Shown here piece by piece: positions 32,037 to 41,393 of a stretch of 41,518 bases of DNA. The notes under the pieces are model-generated. The model saw only the letters and a program-made list of their open reading frames with translations. It was not told the DNA's origin and ran no database searches. The position numbers and the translations under genes were made by a program. This DNA comes from Rhodoferax sp. (GTDB lineage: Bacteria; Pseudomonadota; Gammaproteobacteria; Burkholderiales; Burkholderiaceae_C), in assembly GCF_028688795.1 (NCBI RefSeq), contig NZ_JAQTXM010000037.1:1-41518 (forward strand), written 5' to 3'. The number at the start of each line of letters is the position of its first letter. Position 1 is the stretch's first letter.

Positions 32037-33071
32037 ATGAACACCCCAACCACCGCCAACCCTTCTGCCAACCCCACTGTGCGCGAAGCCCAGTCGCAAG
32101 AAGACTACAACCCGCTGGCCAAACAAAAATCTGCCGCCAAGCTGTCGCGCATTCCAGTCAAGGTGGTGCAGGGCGAGATCTTGCGCAAGCCTGATTGGAT
32201 TCGCGTCAAGGCCGGCTCACCGACCACGCGGTTTTATGAAATCAAGGACGTGCTGCGTGCCAACAAACTGGTGACCGTGTGCGAAGAAGCCAGTTGCCCC
32301 AACATTGGTGAATGTTTTGGCAAGGGCACCGCCACCTTCATGATCATGGGTGACAAGTGCACCCGGCGCTGTCCGTTTTGCGACGTGGGCCATGGCCGCC
32401 CCGACCCGCTGGATGTCAACGAACCGGAGAACCTGGCCAACACCATTGCCCAGCTCAAGCTCAAATACGTGGTGATCACCAGCGTTGACCGTGATGACTT
32501 GCGCGACGGCGGGGCCGCGCATTTTGTCGCTTGCATCGAGCAGATTCGCGCCAAATCGCCGCAAACGCAGATCGAGGTGCTTGTGCCCGACTTTCGGGGC
32601 CGCGACGACCGCGCGCTTGAGATTCTGAAGGCCGCTCCGCCCGACGTGATGAACCACAACCTGGAAACCATTCCCCGCCTGTACAAAGAAGCCCGCCCGG
32701 GCTCAGATTACCAATTCAGCCTGAACCTGCTGAAAAAATTCAAGGCGCTGCACCCGGATGTGCCCACCAAAAGTGGCCTGATGGTGGGCCTGGGAGAGAC
32801 CGACGACGAGATTCTGACGGTCATGCAAGACATGCGCGACCACGGCATCAACATGCTCACCATCGGCCAATATTTGGCTCCGTCTACCTCTCACCTGACG
32901 GTCAAGCGGTATGTGCACCCGGACGTGTTCAAGATGTTTGAGGCCAAGGCCTACGAGATGGGTTTCAGCCACGCCGCTGTGGGCGCCATGGTGCGCAGCA
33001 GTTACCACGCTGACCAGCAAGCCGGCCATGCCATGGGGCATGTCGCGCCAGTCAACCCGAGTGCTCTTTGA
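32037..33071 (+). CDS. lipA: Lipoyl synthase
   Basis: A 344-residue radical SAM enzyme that inserts two sulfurs into octanoyl groups. Both iron-sulfur clusters are represented: the auxiliary cluster CEEASCPNIGEC (C82, C87, C93) and the radical SAM cluster CTRRCPFC (C108, C112, C115). The C-terminal RSSYHAD motif is present. A 20-residue N-terminal extension is present, as in other Burkholderiales. It is 110 bp after lipB. Its stop codon forms the edge of a dispersed repeat. Confidence 0.97.
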   Translation: MNTPTTANPSANPTVREAQSQEDYNPLAKQKSAAKLSRIPVKVVQGEILRKPDWIRVKAGSPTTRFYEIKDVLRANKLVTVCEEASCPNIGECFGKGTATFMIMGDKCTRRCPFCDVGHGRPDPLDVNEPENLANTIAQLKLKYVVITSVDRDDLRDGGAAHFVACIEQIRAKSPQTQIEVLVPDFRGRDDRALEILKAAPPDVMNHNLETIPRLYKEARPGSDYQFSLNLLKKFKALHPDVPTKSGLMVGLGETDDEILTVMQDMRDHGINMLTIGQYLAPSTSHLTVKRYVHPDVFKMFEAKAYEMGFSHAAVGAMVRSSYHADQQAGHAMGHVAPVNPSAL

Positions 33072-33131
33072 TAGCTATTTAATATATAGCTAGTTGCGCT
33101 TTATTCATAAGGTCTAGAGGCCTATTTCATG
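33069..33131 (+). repeat. Dispersed repeat, copy 6
   Basis: This contains ATAGCTAGTTGCGCTTTATT and GGTCTAGAGGCCTATTTCAT. It runs from the lipA stop codon to the start codon of the helicase gene, filling the gap, and its AGAGG lies at a suitable distance to serve as the helicase ribosome site. Confidence 0.8.
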
Positions 33132-36100
33132 CAAAATTATTGGCAAGCGCCAGGGCTTTGGCTGGATTTGGCGTCGCTGGTGCAACAGTGTGACGCCGCC
33201 GTTTACGCCCGTGGACTGGACCTTTACCGCAGCCAGAAGGTGCTTGATCTCGCCATTGAACCGCTGAAAGATGTGTGGTTGCTCACCGGCCAGGTGCAAG
33301 GCACGGCGCGCTACCCGTACAAAGTTTCGGTTGAAGTCAGCCGCAGCCCGCAAGGCCGTGTGCTGGACTGGGACAGCGACTGCACGTGCCCGGTGGGTTA
33401 CCAGTGCAAACATGCCATTGCCCTGATGGTCAAAGCCGCCTACAAAGGCCAGCAGGTGCTGGGCGAGGGCACCAGCGCCTTCAAGCCGCAAACCGAAAAA
33501 GAACTGAAAGCACAAGCCCAGGCCGACCTGGCCAAGCGCCAAGCCGCCGCCCAGCTGGAAGCCGAAAACCAGGTGCTGCGCTGGCTTGGTGAGCTGGAGC
33601 GCGGCGGCCCCAAGGCCCAGGTGCCCGCTTCGGCTGCAGACCGCAACGCCAAGCCCGAGCGTCATGAACAGTTTTTGTACCTGCTGGGCGTCACTGCGCC
33701 AACCGGCCCCAACCCCTTGCTGACGCTGGAGATGGTGGTGTCTTACCCCAAGGTCACGGGCGGCTGGGCCAAGGCCAAGCCAGTCAAGTTTCAGCCCGAA
33801 CGCGGTCAGGCCGTGTACGACCTGGCCAGCGAGGTGGACCACGACGTGTTGCAACTCATGCGCACCATGCCCGGCGCGTCCAGCAGCTACTTTTACAACT
33901 ACGGCGTCAAGTCAAGGGTCACGGTAGACGGCAAATACGGCCTGCAGGCGCTGGAGCAAGCGGCCAGCACCGGGCGGCTGTTTGTTGGCGACAACAAAGG
34001 CCAGCCGGTGCTGCCGGCCAAGTGGGGCCCGCCGCTGGAGGTGCGCTGGCAATGGCATGAAGTGACCCAGCTGTCTGGCGATGACAGCAACTGGGTGCTG
34101 CGCCCGCTGCTCGACACCGCGCAGGCCCGCTTGTGCATGAACAATCCGCCGCTCTACCTCGACAGCCAGCACGGCGTGTGTGGTGTGGCAAGGGTGCAAG
34201 GCATGAGCCTGGGCCAGGTGGCGGTGCTGCTGAAAAGCCCACCTTTGCGGGCCTCGGCGCTTAAAAAACACCAGGCCGCCTTGGTTGAGCGGCTTGGTCC
34301 GCTGCCCTTGCCGCCAGTGCTGGAGCAGCTTAAAACCCTCAGCGGCATCACGCCCAAGGCCCGACTGCGCCTGGCGCCTGTGCACCCAGCCGATGTGACC
34401 AGTGATGGCCTGATGCAGGCCACGCTGCGTTTTGACTACGCCGGCCACACCGGTTGGTGGGTGGGTCAAGGCACCACGGTGATGATTGACGATGGCAAAA
34501 CCCGCTGCCTGCTGCACCGCGACCCGCAAGCCGAGCTTGAAGCCATCACCCATTTGATGGATTTGGGCTTGTCCGCCCGAAACAATGGCGTGTTTGGCAT
34601 CGCTGGCAGCGAGCCGCAACAAGCCTGGCTGCGGTGGGCTGATGAGGGTTATGCGCCGTTTCGCCGTGCCGGCTTTGATGTGACGCTGGACGATGCGCTG
34701 AAAGACTGGATCCAGCATGGCGATGCCCTGCACGTGAACCTGCAGGCGCAGGGTGACGACGAGGCCACCTCGCCCTGGTTTGACCTGAGCTTGGGATTAG
34801 AGATTAACGGCGAACGCCACAACATCCTGCCCTGGCTGCCAGAGCTCATCAAGACCGCTGCCACCAGCCCGCGCGATGCCAGCACCGGCGAGCCCGAGCT
34901 GCCGCCCTACATCTACCTGCCTCAACCCGGTGGCGGCTTTGTTCGCCTGCCCACCGACAACCTGAAACCCTGGCTGGGCGCACTGCTCGAATTGGTGGGT
35001 GACCGCGCCCATGACTTCACGGGCGAAAGCCTGAAACTTTCGCGCCTGGACGCCATGCGCACCACCGCCTCGCTGGGCGAAGGCGCGGTCTGGCAGGGTG
35101 CGCAACACTTGCGCGACGTGGTCAAAAAACTCAGCGGCCGCGCCGAACTGCCCGACGTGCCGCTACCCAAGAGCGTCAAAGCCGAGCTGCGCCCCTACCA
35201 GCAGCAAGGTGTGAACTGGCTGCAGTTTTTGCGCGAAGCCGGTCTGGCCGGCATCCTGGCCGACGACATGGGCCTGGGCAAAACGCTGCAAACCTTGGCC
35301 CACATCCAGATCGAAAAAGACGCCGGCCGCCTGACGCACCCGGCGCTGATCATTGCGCCGGTGAGCCTGATGGGCAACTGGCGGCGCGAGGCCGAGCGCT
35401 TTTGCCCCGAACTGCGCACACTGGTCATACACGGCGCTGACCGGCATGAGGTGACAGGCAGCACGCACGACCACGACATCGTCATCGCGCCGTATTCGTT
35501 GCTGCCGCGCGACCGCGAAGGCTGGCTGCAAGGCCAATGGCACTTGGTGGTGCTGGACGAGGCGCAAAACATCAAAAACGCCAACACCCACGCCGCCGAA
35601 GTGGTGGGCCAGCTCAACACCCGCCACCGCCTGTGCCTGTCCGGCACGCCGATGGAAAACAACCTGGGTGAAATCTGGAGCCTGTTCCACTTTTTGATGC
35701 CGGGTTTTCTGGGCAGCCAAAAGCGCTTTACCGAACTGTTTCGCAACCCCATCGAAAAGCAAGGTGACCCCGAAGCGCTGCGCCAGTTGCGCGCCCGCGT
35801 GACACCGTTCATGCTGCGCCGCACCAAGGCGCTGGTGGCGCATGAGCTGCCGCCCAAGGTCGAAACCGTGATGCGCGTCGAGCTCTCAGGCAAGCAAGCC
35901 GACCTGTACGAAACCATTCGTTTGGGCATGGAAAAAACTGTGCGCGAGGCCCTCAACACCAAAGGCCTTGCCAAGTCGCAAATCACCATTCTGGATGCAC
36001 TCCTGAAGCTGCGCCAGGTCTGCTGCGACCCGCATTTGCTCAAAATTGCGGCGGCGCAAAAGGTCAAAACCTCCGCCAAGCTTGACCAGCTGATGGAACT

Positions 36101-36590
36101 GCTGCCCGAGATGTTGGCAGAGGGGCGGCGCATTTTGCTGTTTTCGCAGTTCACCAGCATGCTCACGCTGATTGAGGCCGAGCTGAAAAAACGTGACCTC
36201 AAATGGGTCAAGCTCACCGGCCAAAGCCAGAAGCGCGACGAGATCATTGACCAGTTCACCAGCGGCCAGGTGCCCTTGTTTTTGATTAGCCTGAAAGCTG
36301 GCGGCACCGGGCTGAATCTGCCGCAAGCCGACACCGTGATCCACTACGACCCGTGGTGGAACCCGGCAGTAGAAGCCCAGGCCACCGACCGCGCCCACCG
36401 CATCGGCCAAACCCAAAGTGTCTGGGTGGTGAAGCTGGTGGCGCAAGGCACCATTGAGGAGCGCATTCTGGCGCTGCAAGAGCGCAAAGCGGCACTGGCC
36501 GAGAGCATGTACAGCGGCTCGGTGGGGCGCAAGCAGCCGCTGTTTTCTGAAAGCGATTTGCAGGAGTTGCTTAAACCGCTCTCAAAATAA
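33129..36590 (+). CDS. SWIM/SNF2-family helicase-like ATPase
   Basis: A 1153-residue protein. An N-terminal SWIM zinc finger (C85, C87, C93, H95 in CTCPVGYQCKH) is followed by a long middle region of unknown fold (about 130-660) and a SNF2-type ATPase core. Motif I is DDMGLGKTLQ (near 715), motif II LDEAQNIKN (near 808), motif III LSGTPMENNLGEIWSLFHFL, motif V SLKAGGTGLNLPQAD and motif VI ATDRAHRIGQ. It is therefore a bacterial Swi2/Snf2 translocase of the RapA-related group, probably acting on nucleoprotein complexes. The start at 33129 uses a ribosome site that lies in a dispersed repeat. Some relatives occur in defence islands, but nothing here suggests that role. Confidence 0.92.
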   Translation: MQNYWQAPGLWLDLASLVQQCDAAVYARGLDLYRSQKVLDLAIEPLKDVWLLTGQVQGTARYPYKVSVEVSRSPQGRVLDWDSDCTCPVGYQCKHAIALMVKAAYKGQQVLGEGTSAFKPQTEKELKAQAQADLAKRQAAAQLEAENQVLRWLGELERGGPKAQVPASAADRNAKPERHEQFLYLLGVTAPTGPNPLLTLEMVVSYPKVTGGWAKAKPVKFQPERGQAVYDLASEVDHDVLQLMRTMPGASSSYFYNYGVKSRVTVDGKYGLQALEQAASTGRLFVGDNKGQPVLPAKWGPPLEVRWQWHEVTQLSGDDSNWVLRPLLDTAQARLCMNNPPLYLDSQHGVCGVARVQGMSLGQVAVLLKSPPLRASALKKHQAALVERLGPLPLPPVLEQLKTLSGITPKARLRLAPVHPADVTSDGLMQATLRFDYAGHTGWWVGQGTTVMIDDGKTRCLLHRDPQAELEAITHLMDLGLSARNNGVFGIAGSEPQQAWLRWADEGYAPFRRAGFDVTLDDALKDWIQHGDALHVNLQAQGDDEATSPWFDLSLGLEINGERHNILPWLPELIKTAATSPRDASTGEPELPPYIYLPQPGGGFVRLPTDNLKPWLGALLELVGDRAHDFTGESLKLSRLDAMRTTASLGEGAVWQGAQHLRDVVKKLSGRAELPDVPLPKSVKAELRPYQQQGVNWLQFLREAGLAGILADDMGLGKTLQTLAHIQIEKDAGRLTHPALIIAPVSLMGNWRREAERFCPELRTLVIHGADRHEVTGSTHDHDIVIAPYSLLPRDREGWLQGQWHLVVLDEAQNIKNANTHAAEVVGQLNTRHRLCLSGTPMENNLGEIWSLFHFLMPGFLGSQKRFTELFRNPIEKQGDPEALRQLRARVTPFMLRRTKALVAHELPPKVETVMRVELSGKQADLYETIRLGMEKTVREALNTKGLAKSQITILDALLKLRQVCCDPHLLKIAAAQKVKTSAKLDQLMELLPEMLAEGRRILLFSQFTSMLTLIEAELKKRDLKWVKLTGQSQKRDEIIDQFTSGQVPLFLISLKAGGTGLNLPQADTVIHYDPWWNPAVEAQATDRAHRIGQTQSVWVVKLVAQGTIEERILALQERKAALAESMYSGSVGRKQPLFSESDLQELLKPLSK

Positions 36591-36634
36591 GAGCTTTATG
36601 CGCTTATTAGACAAGGGTTATAGGCTTGTTTTAC
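36587..36634 (+). repeat. Dispersed repeat, copy 7 (diverged)
   Basis: This reads ATAAGAGCTTTATGCGCTTA and then GGGTTATAGGCTTGTTTTA, a degraded form of the consensus, beginning at the helicase stop codon (36588-36590). Confidence 0.5.
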
Positions 36635-37062
36635 TTAAAGTTTGAAAGACCGCCGTAGAAGTGACCGGAGCTTGTTGAAGCAGCTGACAGTTCGTCCGGG
36701 TGAAAACAATGGTTGACCACCATGGATGCCGGTTACAAGAAGTACTGTTCTGCGAAGCGATACCAACTCATACGTTTACTTCACTTTGTTTTGTGAATCA
36801 GTTGATGAACACAAACCGCCCTAAAACGGCGGTTCTTAAGTATCTTTCTAGATTGTCAACAAAACGACGGTTTCATCGACACTGATTTCACAGTGAATTT
36901 GTCACTGGTCGGTCAGCAATAGACCCGTTGCCGAAATTCGTCTTGTTAATCTACCTTCCAGATAGCCGACATTTGCTGCTCAAGTTTTCCACTCGTTTGG
37001 ACGGGCACTGTGACCTTGCTAAAACAGTCAGGGATCGAAAAATTGATCGCTTTGGCGCAAGG
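36635..37062. other. AT-richer gap without a recognised gene
   Basis: The 428 bp to the HD-GYP gene contain only short frames with no ribosome site or protein-like composition. The base composition is visibly AT-richer than neighbouring genes. A small hairpin is present: AACCGCC (36814-36820) pairs with GGCGGTT (36828-36834), without a T-tract. The region may be decayed sequence. Confidence 0.5.
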
Positions 37063-38238
37063 CTAACCAACGAGAAATTCAAACGGTGGCCAGCCCAATG
37101 CGTTAATGATGGAAAAACCATAGAGTCGCTCTGGCAGTAAACGCTGCAGTAACAACTTGTCGCTCACATTGCCCGTGATGGCAAACTCGGATTGTCGTGT
37201 GTCACGGCGCAATAATCGGGGGACCGGACGGCCAGCCGGGTCAGTAATGGAGGCCACAATTGGCGCCTTTGTATCGGCGGTGCGCTCAACCACAATGCCC
37301 AGTTCACCAGAGGCCATCTGCACAAAATCACCCGGCGGATAAATGCCCAGGGTTTTGATCAAGGCCATCGACATGGGCCCCCCATTGTCATGACGATAAA
37401 TTTGCGAAATACCTTCATGAACTGACAGTGCCGCACGAAAGGTTCTTGGGCTGATCTTGGCGGTAAAGATATCGGCAAACTGCAAGACGGTTGCGATTTC
37501 ACACACCTCTTTGCACCCCGTCGGGTAACCATTCCCGCTTATATGTTCATGGTGTTGTTCGACTGCTGCCAACCAGTTGACATCGGTGACACCAAGCTCT
37601 TTAAGAAGTGACACAGTCTTTCGTGGATGGCTAAAAATCTCGGCGCGCTGATCTATTTCCACCGGGCCAGCTTGGCCGGCCATCTCCCCCTGCAACTTCA
37701 TGATGGTCATATTCATGGTGAGTGCGGCATTGACCAAGCTCATCATCAGATCCGTTGGCCAATCAAAGTGACGCGACAGCAAGATGCACAACACAGCGGT
37801 ATGCACTGCATGCGTATAGCCGTAATGGGAAGCCTGATAACGCTCTTGCCTAACGATACGATAAATGCTGAAATCCGAATTCTGATCGTGCAGTGACAGA
37901 ATGTGCTCGGCGACATTTGCTACTTGCGCCGCAAAATCATATTTCGTTTCCGGGTGCTTTAAAAGTGTCTGTAGAAGACCTGATATTTTCTCCCACTTTT
38001 GAAGCAGACCGACGGGCGCAGCGCTTTGCAGGGGCTGGGCAAACAAAACATTTTCTAGGCCCTCTTCTGGAAGACTTGCATCTACATAGGCACCATGGCT
38101 CAGCAATTTTTTAAGCTGCAGATCGGTGTGAAGGACCCCCATTTTGGAGATTAGCAACTTTCCCTTCACGTCGTAAATATTCCTCTTCAAGGGGATACCG
38201 ATATGGATGTGTGATCGCAGTAATATTTTTAAATCCAT
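37063..38238 (-). CDS. HD-GYP-type protein with degenerate HD dyad
   Basis: A 391-residue protein with an N-terminal domain as in many HD-GYP proteins (GIPLKRNIYDVKGKLLISKM) and a C-terminal HD-GYP-like domain. It keeps the first His (HAVHTAVL), FSHPRKTVSLL, QHHEHISGNGYP and FADIFTAKISPRTFR, but the HD dyad position reads AALTMNMTI where active enzymes have ALLHDIGK. The metal-binding His and Asp are thus Met and Asn. I expect no phosphodiesterase activity; it may bind cyclic di-GMP or a protein partner. The ATG at 38238 is preferred to a TTG 27 codons upstream. It follows the REC-EAL gene by 87 bp on the same strand. Confidence 0.83.
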   Translation of the reverse strand: MDLKILLRSHIHIGIPLKRNIYDVKGKLLISKMGVLHTDLQLKKLLSHGAYVDASLPEEGLENVLFAQPLQSAAPVGLLQKWEKISGLLQTLLKHPETKYDFAAQVANVAEHILSLHDQNSDFSIYRIVRQERYQASHYGYTHAVHTAVLCILLSRHFDWPTDLMMSLVNAALTMNMTIMKLQGEMAGQAGPVEIDQRAEIFSHPRKTVSLLKELGVTDVNWLAAVEQHHEHISGNGYPTGCKEVCEIATVLQFADIFTAKISPRTFRAALSVHEGISQIYRHDNGGPMSMALIKTLGIYPPGDFVQMASGELGIVVERTADTKAPIVASITDPAGRPVPRLLRRDTRQSEFAITGNVSDKLLLQRLLPERLYGFSIINALGWPPFEFLVG

Positions 38239-38325
38239 AACAAATTTCACCCCCCGTGATTGGGTGCACGGGCATCTCGCATCGAACAGCTCATGGTCAA
38301 GGCTTGATTCAAAGGGCAACAGGCA

Positions 38326-39513
38326 TTAGATCAAGGCCAATCGCCGGGTTTCCCACTCGCCCTGCCAAGCCGCCAATTGTTCAAGGGGCATCGGTCGGGC
38401 AATGAAATAGCCTTGGGCCAGGTCGCAGCCAGCGTTGCGCAACCAGTGCCACAGGGCTTGGTTCTCAACGCCTTCGGCCAGGACCTTCATGCCCAACTGG
38501 CAGCCCAACGCTATAGAACTCTCGACGATCAGGCGCGAGGCGACGTCGGTCTCGGCAGCACGCACAAAGATCAAATCGATTTTGAGTTCGTTAAATGGCA
38601 AATGTTGCAGGTTCTCCAGCGACGAATGCCCTGTGCCAAAGTCGTCAATCGACAATGCAAAGCCCTTGAGTCGCAAGCGGGTCAGGATCTCAATCGCCTT
38701 GGCCGGGTCGGCTGGAACCGAGGTCTCGGTCACCTCGAACATGATTTTTTCGGCCTTGCAGCCCACTTGATTGACGGCGGCCTCCACGGCCTCAGGAAAC
38801 GTCAGGTCGGACATGGCGATCGGTGGCAGGTTGATGGACAAGGTGCCGGTAAATTTTAGGGTGCCGCAACCTCGCGAGCATTGCTGCAGGGCCATGGCAA
38901 TCACTTTGCGGGTGAGCGGCAGGGCCAGTCCGCTGGATTCAGCCAGCGCAATGAAGGCATCTGGGTACAGCAGTCCGTGCTGCGGGTGCTGCCAGCGCAC
39001 CAGCGCCTCCACCCCCACCCAGGCGCCATCGGTCAACCTGACTTGTGGCTGGTAATGCAACAGCAGTTCATTGTTCTCAATGCCGCGTGCCAGGTCCGCC
39101 TGGCTGATCTCGTGCTGCACCCGCGGTGTGGCGACCCGTAATTCGGGCGCTTGCAGCAGGGCCAATAAACTCTCGGCCCGAATCGGCTTGGTCAAAATGC
39201 CAGCGACACGCACATCCTGCAACTCTGCCAACAGTTTGGCCGACTGGAGCATGGCGGCGCCGTGGCCGCTCACTATCACCAGTCGCCCAGTAAAGCGGGC
39301 GGCGGCCAGTTGGCGAATCACCTCAATGCCATCCATGTGCGCCATGGCAATGTCCAACACCAGCAACACTGGCTGAGCCGCCAGCAAGGTGGCCAACTCG
39401 CGCCCGTCGTGGGCCATCAGGGTGTGATAGCCCGCTGCCTGCGCAACTTCGCTCATAAAAACACACAAGGCGACATCATCATCCAGGAGCGCAACGTAAG
39501 GGCGGGTGATCAT
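38326..39513 (-). CDS. Response regulator with EAL phosphodiesterase domain
   Basis: A 395-residue protein with a REC domain (residues 5-120: acidic DDD 11-13, phospho-acceptor D54 in LVLDIAMAHMDG, Lys in ILTKPI) joined to an EAL domain (about 140-385). The EAL signature is intact as GVEALVRWQHP, with SINLPP, FEVTETSV, IDDFGTGHSSL, LKIDL and LAEGVEN. It should hydrolyse cyclic di-GMP to pGpG under control of phosphorylation. The gene overlaps the upstream kinase by 4 bp (ATGA), so that kinase is its likely partner. Confidence 0.93.
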   Translation of the reverse strand: MITRPYVALLDDDVALCVFMSEVAQAAGYHTLMAHDGRELATLLAAQPVLLVLDIAMAHMDGIEVIRQLAAARFTGRLVIVSGHGAAMLQSAKLLAELQDVRVAGILTKPIRAESLLALLQAPELRVATPRVQHEISQADLARGIENNELLLHYQPQVRLTDGAWVGVEALVRWQHPQHGLLYPDAFIALAESSGLALPLTRKVIAMALQQCSRGCGTLKFTGTLSINLPPIAMSDLTFPEAVEAAVNQVGCKAEKIMFEVTETSVPADPAKAIEILTRLRLKGFALSIDDFGTGHSSLENLQHLPFNELKIDLIFVRAAETDVASRLIVESSIALGCQLGMKVLAEGVENQALWHWLRNAGCDLAQGYFIARPMPLEQLAAWQGEWETRRLALI

Positions 39514-41342
39514 GATGTTTCTTTCGATTTTTGATCCAAGGCTTGGCGTGCCAGAGTGGCCAATGTCGGTTGCCGAAACGGCTTTTCAAGAATGGCGCCG
39601 CTGGGGCGGCTGCGGCCCCGGTCTGCCACATCGGCGAAGCCTGAGATATAGAGCAGCGCCAACGCCGGTTGGACGGCGCGGGCCGCGCGGGCCAACTCAA
39701 AACCATTCATGCCGGGCATGATGACATCCGTCACCATCAGGGCGTAGGGTCGGCCCGACGTTAGGCTGTCTTGCAAAGCAGCTAGGGCAGAAGCTGGTGT
39801 GGCACAAGGTGTCACCTCATAGCCCAATGCCTTGAGCCAAGTGGCGGTGACGGCCAGCAGCTCAATTTCGTCATCCACCACCAGCACCCGTTTGTCGCCG
39901 CGGGGCATGGTTTCAGTAGATTCTTCGTCTGCAGTCCACGTCGCCGTGCCAACGCCGGATGACGGCGTCGCTATCGGCAACATCAGTCGCAGCGTGGTAC
40001 CAAAGCCGGGTTCGCTGTAAATCGTCAGGTCGCCGCCAAATTGTTTGACAAACCCATGCGCCATCGACAGCCCCAGGCCCGTGCCCCGGCCACGCTCCTT
40101 AGTGGTAAAAAACGGGTCCATCGCACGCGCAAGCACCTCGGGGCGCATGCCGCTTCCGGTGTCGCTTACGCTCAGTTCGGCGTAATGGCCGGGTTTCAAT
40201 GTGGTGCCGACTCCATCCACATGAATCGTGCACAGCTTGGTCACCAAGGTGAGGTGGCCGCCGTCGGGCATGGCGTCGCGGGCGTTGAGTACCAGGTTCA
40301 ACACGGTGCTGGCCAGCCCGCCGGGGTCGACTTCCACCACCGGGTTACCGTCCAGCATCAACGTCACTTCAATGGCGTTGCCGGCGGTATGCTTCAGCAG
40401 TGGCAACAGCTCATTAAGTCGGCCACTCAAGTCCACCGCTTCCGAGTTTATGGACTGGGATCGGGCCACCGCCAGCAAGGCGCGTGTCAGGTCGGCCCCT
40501 CGCAACGCGGCGGTTAGGGCTGTGTTCAGTTTGGCCTGCGCTGGTTCGTTATTCCCCAGTAGGCTGGCCAGCAGGTCCAGGTTGCCGATGATGACGCCCA
40601 GCATGTTGTTGAAGTCGTGTGCCAGACCACCAGTGAGCTGCCCAATGGCATCCATCTTTTGCGATTGCGCCAGCTGGAACTCGGACTTGCGTCGGGCCGA
40701 GATGTCTTCGGCCACCGACAGCAGGACGGTCCGGCCGTTGAACTCCACGTTGCACCCGCGCACTTGCACCGGCACGCGGCTGCCATCGGGGCGCACGTAT
40801 TCCTTTTCATAGGGGCCGTAACTCCCAGTCGCCAGCAAGGCGAGCGCTTGCGAGGTAAGCCGCGCCTCGAACTCGGTGGGCGCAATTTGTTGGTTGCTCA
40901 ATCCTTTGAGTTGATCAAGCGGTCGTCCCAACAGGGCCAGAAAGGCCGGGTTGGCGTCAATAAAGTCACCTTGCAGGGTGCGCAAGGCGACCCCGATGGG
41001 CAGTTGCTCCAGCAGTTGTTTGATGAACTCAGCCTCTTCCCGGTGCGTCGCGTTCGATGCTTGTAATAGTTTCTCCTGCACTTCACGCCGGCCTTGAAAG
41101 TACAGCAGCGTGCCTGCCAGCGACAAGCTAAAGGACAGGATCAGCCATCCATCCCAGTGGATCGGTATCACGGTGGCGCTGTTGCTATCGGGTCGCATGA
41201 TCATCAGGCGCTCGCGGTCAGCAACTTTGAAAGTGCGTTCGGCGTAACGCCCCTGGCGCAACTGGTTTGGTTTGATGTTGAGTACCGGCAGTGTTGGTTT
41301 TGAGGATACGGGCGACGACCATGCCAGCAGTTGGTACTTCAT
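39510..41342 (-). CDS. Hybrid sensor histidine kinase, N-terminus cut by IS21
   Basis: The first in-frame ATG is at 41342 (610 residues), but the homologous frame stays open to about 41393, where it meets an insertion sequence (upstream text GLELFVFDQATNPNG reads as CHASE-type sensor). Remaining parts: the end of a CHASE-like sensor, one membrane helix (HWDGWLILSFSLSLAGTLLY), a PAS domain (LLEQLPIGVALRTLQGDFID), an H-box GGLAHDFNNMLGV, an ATPase domain with N box LNLVLNARDAMPDGG and G box GTGLGLSMAHGF, and a C-terminal REC domain with VTDVIMPGMNG. The loss of the first membrane helix and most of the sensor suggests an inactive or unregulated kinase. It is the first gene of a kinase, REC-EAL, HD-GYP operon. 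Confidence 0.9.
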   Translation of the reverse strand: MKYQLLAWSSPVSSKPTLPVLNIKPNQLRQGRYAERTFKVADRERLMIMRPDSNSATVIPIHWDGWLILSFSLSLAGTLLYFQGRREVQEKLLQASNATHREEAEFIKQLLEQLPIGVALRTLQGDFIDANPAFLALLGRPLDQLKGLSNQQIAPTEFEARLTSQALALLATGSYGPYEKEYVRPDGSRVPVQVRGCNVEFNGRTVLLSVAEDISARRKSEFQLAQSQKMDAIGQLTGGLAHDFNNMLGVIIGNLDLLASLLGNNEPAQAKLNTALTAALRGADLTRALLAVARSQSINSEAVDLSGRLNELLPLLKHTAGNAIEVTLMLDGNPVVEVDPGGLASTVLNLVLNARDAMPDGGHLTLVTKLCTIHVDGVGTTLKPGHYAELSVSDTGSGMRPEVLARAMDPFFTTKERGRGTGLGLSMAHGFVKQFGGDLTIYSEPGFGTTLRLMLPIATPSSGVGTATWTADEESTETMPRGDKRVLVVDDEIELLAVTATWLKALGYEVTPCATPASALAALQDSLTSGRPYALMVTDVIMPGMNGFELARAARAVQPALALLYISGFADVADRGRSRPSGAILEKPFRQPTLATLARQALDQKSKETS

Positions 41343-41393
41343 GCCGTTCGGGTTGGTCGCTTGATCGAAGACAAATAACTCAAGTCCATTGGG

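Noticed and set aside
35195..36334. Minus-strand frame opposite the SNF2 helicase
   Set aside because: It is antisense to canonical helicase motifs; serine-rich composition without domains marks it as a shadow.
33129..36590. SNF2 helicase as part of a phage-defence system
   Set aside because: SNF2 proteins occur in some defence islands, but here the gene stands alone beside lipA and has no nuclease, phospholipase or methylase partner.
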